From Candidatus Thorarchaeota archaeon (GTDB lineage: Archaea; Asgardarchaeota; Thorarchaeia; Thorarchaeales; Thorarchaeaceae), in contig JAGSHN010000012.1 in the NCBI GenBank assembly GCA_029855935.1, positions 274,920-338,919 on the forward strand: a DNA stretch of 64,000 bases, in the 5' to 3' direction. Under the pieces are notes generated by a model that made no database searches, was not told the origin of the DNA, and saw only the letters and a program-made list of their open reading frames with translations. A program made the translations under genes and the position numbers. Below, piece by piece: positions 60,789 through 64,000 of the stretch. The first letter of the stretch is position 1. Each line of letters begins with the position of its first letter.

Positions 60789-61245
60789 TCCTGTATCGAA
60801 TTGCGTCTTCATCGCCGTAGTACAGGGGAATCCGGTCGCAGGGCACCATCCCCATCTTGGCGTAGAGCAGTCTCGCCGCACTGTTACTCTCGCGAACCTC
60901 CAGTTCGCAGGTGACAACACCGATTGCTCTCATATCTTCCAGTGCGTGTCTCATCAGGCGCTCCCCGATTCCCCTTCGCCTGAAACTCTTGTCCACCGCA
61001 ATATTGAGTATCCGACCGCGGTGCTGTGAAGGGCTGTCCTCCCATATGATGAATCCGACGACTTGCCTATCGACCTGCGCCACAAGGGCCACCAGGCGCT
61101 CAGACGACCTCAGCAGGGTGTAGCCTCTCATCCTGCCAAGCTCCTCAAAGATGTCGCGGGTCCAGGGCCTGGGAAACGAGCTCCTCTCTATTGTGTAGAC
61201 CGCCGCCACGTCCTCTGAGGTGAGTGGCCGAATCGTGAGCTTCAA
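60763..61245 (-). CDS. rimI: RimI-type GNAT N-acetyltransferase
   Basis: 160 residues with the GNAT fold: the acetyl-CoA loop FRRRGIGERLMRHALEDM and the adjacent strand RILNIAVDKSFR are diagnostic, and the C-terminal LLYAKMGMVPCDRIPLYYG is typical of RimI/archaeal Nat enzymes that acetylate protein N-termini. 26 bases overlap the end of the giant convergent gene. It is followed by two small genes on the same strand direction. Confidence 0.87.
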   Translation of the reverse strand: MKLTIRPLTSEDVAAVYTIERSSFPRPWTRDIFEELGRMRGYTLLRSSERLVALVAQVDRQVVGFIIWEDSPSQHRGRILNIAVDKSFRRRGIGERLMRHALEDMRAIGVVTCELEVRESNSAARLLYAKMGMVPCDRIPLYYGDEDAIRYRITLPSSQG

Positions 61246-61255
61246 TGCAGACGCC

Positions 61256-61600
61256 TCACGTGAGACTGTGACCGCAATATGGACAGAACAGAGCGTCCTC
61301 AGGCAGAGCTCTGCCGCAGACGGGGCAGACTCTCTCGGTAGACGGAATCGGCGGGTTGAACATACTCACGGTCTCGAACGAACGCCAGGCCAGCCAGACC
61401 GACAGAATGACCATAAGGAGCATAATGCCAGCCAACGCCACGACCATAGCGACCGGGACGTTCTCTCCTACTATTCCAAACGGGAAGACTATGATGACCC
61501 CGCTTCCGGAGTTCACAGTGAGAATCACAAGTCCGGTGGCGATAAGGACTAGGCCGAGCCCGCAGAGAAGATCCGCCCTGTGGCTCGTCCCGACACTCAA
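61256..61600 (-). CDS. Two-helix membrane protein with C-terminal zinc ribbon
   Basis: 114 residues. Two transmembrane helices are visible (LLCGLGLVLIATGLVILTV and VAMVVALAGIMLLMVILSV), followed by a cytosolic zinc ribbon VCPVCGRALPEDALFCPYCG. Small membrane proteins of this layout are common in archaea; none has a firm role. It is two bases downstream of the SufT-like gene and upstream of rimI, so the three are probably one transcript. Confidence 0.78.
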   Translation of the reverse strand: MSVGTSHRADLLCGLGLVLIATGLVILTVNSGSGVIIVFPFGIVGENVPVAMVVALAGIMLLMVILSVWLAWRSFETVSMFNPPIPSTERVCPVCGRALPEDALFCPYCGHSLT

Positions 61601-61602
61601 GT

Positions 61603-61950
61603 CTATATCATCCCTCGCTCCTTCAGTTGTGCGACGATACTGGCGTATCTCTCGTCGTTGCTAATCATCTCGTTGACTGCCTGTTCTTGCATATGGGTAC
61701 CAGGCAAGACCTTTACGCGAATAGTGTGGTCCGGAAATTTCTCCTCGAGCTTATGTCTGATGAGAACCCCGATGAGACCGCCCATCGGGCAGTAAGCGGC
61801 AGTAGGCTTGAATACAACGCTGATGATTCCATCGTCAACACGCACATACTCGGGTCGTACTATGCCTACTCGGGGGTCGGTCACCGGGATCGGTATCTCC
61901 GGATCTGTGACCTCCTGCAACACTTCCATGACCTGCTCGACAGTTGTCAC
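61603..61950 (-). CDS. MIP18/SufT-family protein (DUF59), Fe-S assembly
   Basis: 115 residues from GTG 61950. The DUF59 signature is VTDPEIPIPVTDPRVGIV, with the key Cys in KPTAAYCPMGGLIGVLI. Family members help mature Fe-S proteins (SufT, MIP18). A longer frame starts at GTG 61977, but a TATA-like element (GATTATTAAAC on this strand, about 61981-61992) is too close to that codon; GTG 61950 has AGGGA just before it. It would complement the sulfur operon at 39.6-42.2 kb. Confidence 0.82.
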   Translation of the reverse strand: MTTVEQVMEVLQEVTDPEIPIPVTDPRVGIVRPEYVRVDDGIISVVFKPTAAYCPMGGLIGVLIRHKLEEKFPDHTIRVKVLPGTHMQEQAVNEMISNDERYASIVAQLKERGMI

Positions 61951-62093
61951 GTCAATCCCTGACAGTGGGTTGTTCACTACGCGTTTAATAATCTATGGCA
62001 AGGGTCACGCACCAAAGAAATATGTGTGAGTGTATAGAAACGTCTCTCTGAGACCGCGAGCGGTCCATCCGCCTGCGTCGAGGACTGTTTCCT

Positions 62094-62540
62094 ATGGCAG
62101 AGAACGAAGATCTCGACGAACGTACGCTGAAGTATGTGTTGAAGGTCACCGTTGTTGGTCCAAATGACTCCATGCTGTACAACGTGTTGAGTGCAATCGC
62201 AGAGAAGTCTGTGGATGTCGATGGTATTCGCATTGGATCTCGCGACTTCAGGACCGACCGCTCCGAGATTCGCACGGTCGTTATGTCCCCCACACAGAAC
62301 GCAATGGATGTCCTTCTCTCCCTCACGCTGATAGGCGCCTCGGGCGCCATAATTGTTCTGGAGAGTCCGGACCCGGAGCTTGAAACAAAGTACAGAAACG
62401 AGATCCGTGAGAAGGTGGGATCCGTTCCCACCCGAGTGTTCTACAGTGGGGCTGCTCTGAGCGAGGCCAAGCGTGAAGAGGTGTGCCAGCTGTTTCAGGA
62501 CCTCGTCCACGAGATGATGATGTCACGTCTGAACAAATAG
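62094..62540 (+). CDS. Degenerate small-GTPase-like protein without nucleotide motifs
   Basis: 148 residues. The order of elements resembles a small GTPase: strand LKYVLKVTVVGPNDS where the P-loop should be, IRIGSRDFRTDRSEIRTVVMS in the place of switch I to strand 3, LIGASGAIIVLESPD in the place of strand 4, and VFYSGAALSEAKREEVCQLF in the place of G5 and the last helix. The GxxxxGK[ST], DxxG and NKxD motifs are all absent. I read it as a pseudo-GTPase that may bind partners without GTP. The assignment rests on pattern, not on a search, so it is moderate. Confidence 0.5.
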   Translation: MAENEDLDERTLKYVLKVTVVGPNDSMLYNVLSAIAEKSVDVDGIRIGSRDFRTDRSEIRTVVMSPTQNAMDVLLSLTLIGASGAIIVLESPDPELETKYRNEIREKVGSVPTRVFYSGAALSEAKREEVCQLFQDLVHEMMMSRLNK

Positions 62541-62654
62541 TCATCTGTGATAGCGGCAGGCGCAAGTGCAGGAGGTCCCGCGCCTCCACACTTGGACCCG
62601 AGCTGCCGCAAGCCTTTTCTCCATTCGCTATCAGTTATTCTCCTGGTGTTCCAG

Positions 62655-64000
62655 GTGACCTCTGACTCAGATGAGAACTACTGGTTGGGCGTACGTGATG
62701 CCCTGAGAATGGTGGACAGTTTCATCGAGTGGGCGAGGCGCAATCCCGAGCGTGCCAAGCCACTTGAGCAGTTCATTAATGAGGCTCTGATTGCAGCGGC
62801 GAAGCGTTGTCAGTCCTGTCTGAGCCACGTGCTTGGCGTGTCATTCACCGCTGACAGTGAGGGTGGTCCGGTCAGGGAGACGCCTCCATCCGTAGACTTC
62901 TTCGAACAGACACCGTCTATGGTCAGAGGGTCACCCCTGGCGCGCACACTTCAAGATCCTGGCGACCTGTACAGCGAGCCTGCCGCAGAGGGGACTGGGC
63001 CACCTGTTGAACGGTCATCTGATACTCTACCGGAGGGGACTGGGCCAGAGATCACAACGGAGCCTGAGAAGCCCTCTCCATCGTTCGAGCGATCGATGGG
63101 AGCCCCGCCGGTGCCTGCGGAGCAGACACCAGCCGACACGGAGGCTGAGCAAGAGTCAGAGGTCACTGAGTTCGAGGCACCGCCTGCAAGGGGGCAGCCG
63201 TTTCCTGAGATCTCTCCGGGCCCAGATATGGAGTCACTACGCAAGATTGGTGAGCTCGGACCTGAGGACCTTGAGTATCCAAGCACCTCACGAGACTTTG
63301 AGCGTGAGTTTGACTTACCCGAGCCAGAGGCGTTGACTGAGGAGGAGCCGTCCTCCCAGTTGCCGGTTGAGAGGACAGCGGAGGAACCGGAGGAGTGGTC
63401 TGAGGTCGGCGAGGGGTCGCCCGTTGAGAAGCCCCCTGTGCCGCCAGAGATGCCTCTGCACGACGAGACCCCTGCCACTACGACGGAGCCAGTCGAAGAG
63501 GTTGAGATGCCAGTCGTCGCTGAGCCTGCTCAGGGCGAGCCGACTGTCGTCTTTGAGACCACAGAGACGGAGTCTGTATCGGCCCCCGACGAAACGTCCT
63601 CTGCTCTCGAAGAGCTTGAGCGGCTGTTGGACGAGCACGGTCTTGGTGTGCCAAAGGCAGAGAGGACTGAGGTAGCTCCCGAGCCCTCGGAGGAGGGCGG
63701 CCTGAGAGAGGATGTCCCTGCGCCCGGGCCCGGCGAAGAGGCCCAAGACGAGAGGAGATCCCCCAGCACAGGTGTTTCCCGGCGGGAAGGGAGTCCCTTG
63801 TCGACGGGGGCCCCGGCTGCTGGTGAGGGGCACGAGACGACGATAGAGCGGACCGACACAACTGCCGCCTCACACCACCCGTCACCGGCGGATGTATGGA
63901 CCCCCTACGATGAGCCATCTACGCTGGACGTAGAGCGCGAGCACGTTGCTGCGGCGGAAACAGGTCCTGAGGAGCCGAAGACCTCCGGTCAGCCGAGTTC
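62655..64000 (+). CDS. Acidic proline-rich protein with a small helical N-terminal domain (3' end outside the window)
   Basis: The frame has no stop before the window end, so about 448 residues are visible. Residues 1-75 form a helical domain (ENYWLGVRDALRMVDSFIEW) with a CxxC in RCQSCLSHVLGV. From about residue 90 the sequence is disordered-looking, very rich in Glu, Pro, Ser, Thr and Gly. A phrase such as EGTGP recurs at the start of the low-complexity part. GTG 62655 is chosen; GTG 62646 is equally possible. Reverse-strand frames over 62950-63920 are Gly/Ser-rich mirror images of this tract, not genes. Such tails often serve as flexible linkers or multi-partner binding arms. Confidence 0.65.
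   Translation, partial: MTSDSDENYWLGVRDALRMVDSFIEWARRNPERAKPLEQFINEALIAAAKRCQSCLSHVLGVSFTADSEGGPVRETPPSVDFFEQTPSMVRGSPLARTLQDPGDLYSEPAAEGTGPPVERSSDTLPEGTGPEITTEPEKPSPSFERSMGAPPVPAEQTPADTEAEQESEVTEFEAPPARGQPFPEISPGPDMESLRKIGELGPEDLEYPSTSRDFEREFDLPEPEALTEEEPSSQLPVERTAEEPEEWSEVGEGSPVEKPPVPPEMPLHDETPATTTEPVEEVEMPVVAEPAQGEPTVVFETTETESVSAPDETSSALEELERLLDEHGLGVPKAERTEVAPEPSEEGGLREDVPAPGPGEEAQDERRSPSTGVSRREGSPLSTGAPAAGEGHETTIERTDTTAASHHPSPADVWTPYDEPSTLDVEREHVAAAETGPEEPKTSGQPS

Noticed and set aside
62951-63918. Several long minus-strand frames rich in Gly, Ser and Arg
   Set aside because: They mirror the Glu/Pro-rich plus-strand gene, which is open to the window end; low complexity on one strand creates such frames on the other.
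1-64000. Mobile elements, prophage or defence island
   Set aside because: No transposase, integrase, phage structural or toxin-antitoxin genes were recognised; the lone PD-(D/E)XK protein at 49701 is not in a defence context.

Overview
The window looks like a stretch of archaeal chromosome, most likely from an Asgard archaeon (Thorarchaeia-like is my best guess; the phylum is an inference). Archaeal markers are an archaeosine-type tRNA-guanine transglycosylase, a proteasome alpha subunit, DtdA, a B-family polymerase, EF-2, a tetraether-synthase-like radical SAM protein, TATA-type promoters and many GTG/TTG starts. Asgard flavour comes from two Ras/Rab-like GTPases, a Roadblock/LC7 protein and a WD40 protein within 3 kb, an EF-2 paralogue that has lost its diphthamide histidine, and a nucleotide-binding-dead GTPase-like protein. 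The DNA is GC-rich and tightly packed: neighbours often overlap by a few bases, and convergent genes overlap by 11-26 bases. I saw no rRNA, tRNA, insertion sequence, prophage or CRISPR array.

Layout. 1-5.1 kb: a surface PHP-domain protein (cut by the window edge), a zinc-ribbon protein, a MazG-like pyrophosphatase and a Tes-like radical SAM protein. 5.4-10.1 kb: an ABC importer of the ferric-iron/polyamine class (anchored binding protein, fused double permease, ATPase). 10.1-13.6 kb: TgtA and HflX. 13.7-19.5 kb: a one-carbon operon, MTHFR - MtrH - MtrA - MtrH - methanogenesis marker 14 - CofE, with no membrane Mtr subunits, followed by LarC. 20.9-23.5 kb: a divergent family B polymerase with a small partner gene. 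23.9-31.1 kb: a signalling island (GTPase, WD40, GTPase, Roadblock, thioredoxin-fold protein, two KaiC-like ATPases, TPR-like protein). 31.1-38.2 kb: EF-2 paralogue, hexapeptide acetyltransferase, Lrp regulators, thymidylate synthase, and a glutaredoxin with anaerobic ribonucleotide reductase (its probable activase lies at 47.1 kb). 39.6-42.2 kb: an Fe-S/sulfur-relay operon (TusA, DsrE, IscS with Asp in place of the PLP lysine, and IscU fused to a degenerate TrxR-like domain). 42.2-45.1 kb: arginine decarboxylase divergent from an HDAC/acetylpolyamine-amidohydrolase-like enzyme. 45.3-50.4 kb: a PAS histidine kinase, NrdG-like protein, PsmA, a RimK-like ligase and a PD-(D/E)XK nuclease. 50.4-60.8 kb: mostly unknown helical and coiled-coil proteins, ending in a 1300-residue TrmB-like protein with a huge coiled-coil insert. 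60.8-64 kb: RimI, a zinc-ribbon membrane protein, a MIP18/SufT-like protein, the pseudo-GTPase and a long acidic proline-rich protein cut by the window end.

How it fits together (inference). The metabolism implied is anaerobic: methyl-pterin/cobamide C1 chemistry with F420, glycyl-radical RNR and radical SAM enzymes. The most unusual material is the soluble MtrH-MtrA-MtrH plus Mmp14 module, the GTPase/Roadblock/KaiC island, the sulfur operon with two non-canonical scaffold proteins, and the coiled-coil cluster.
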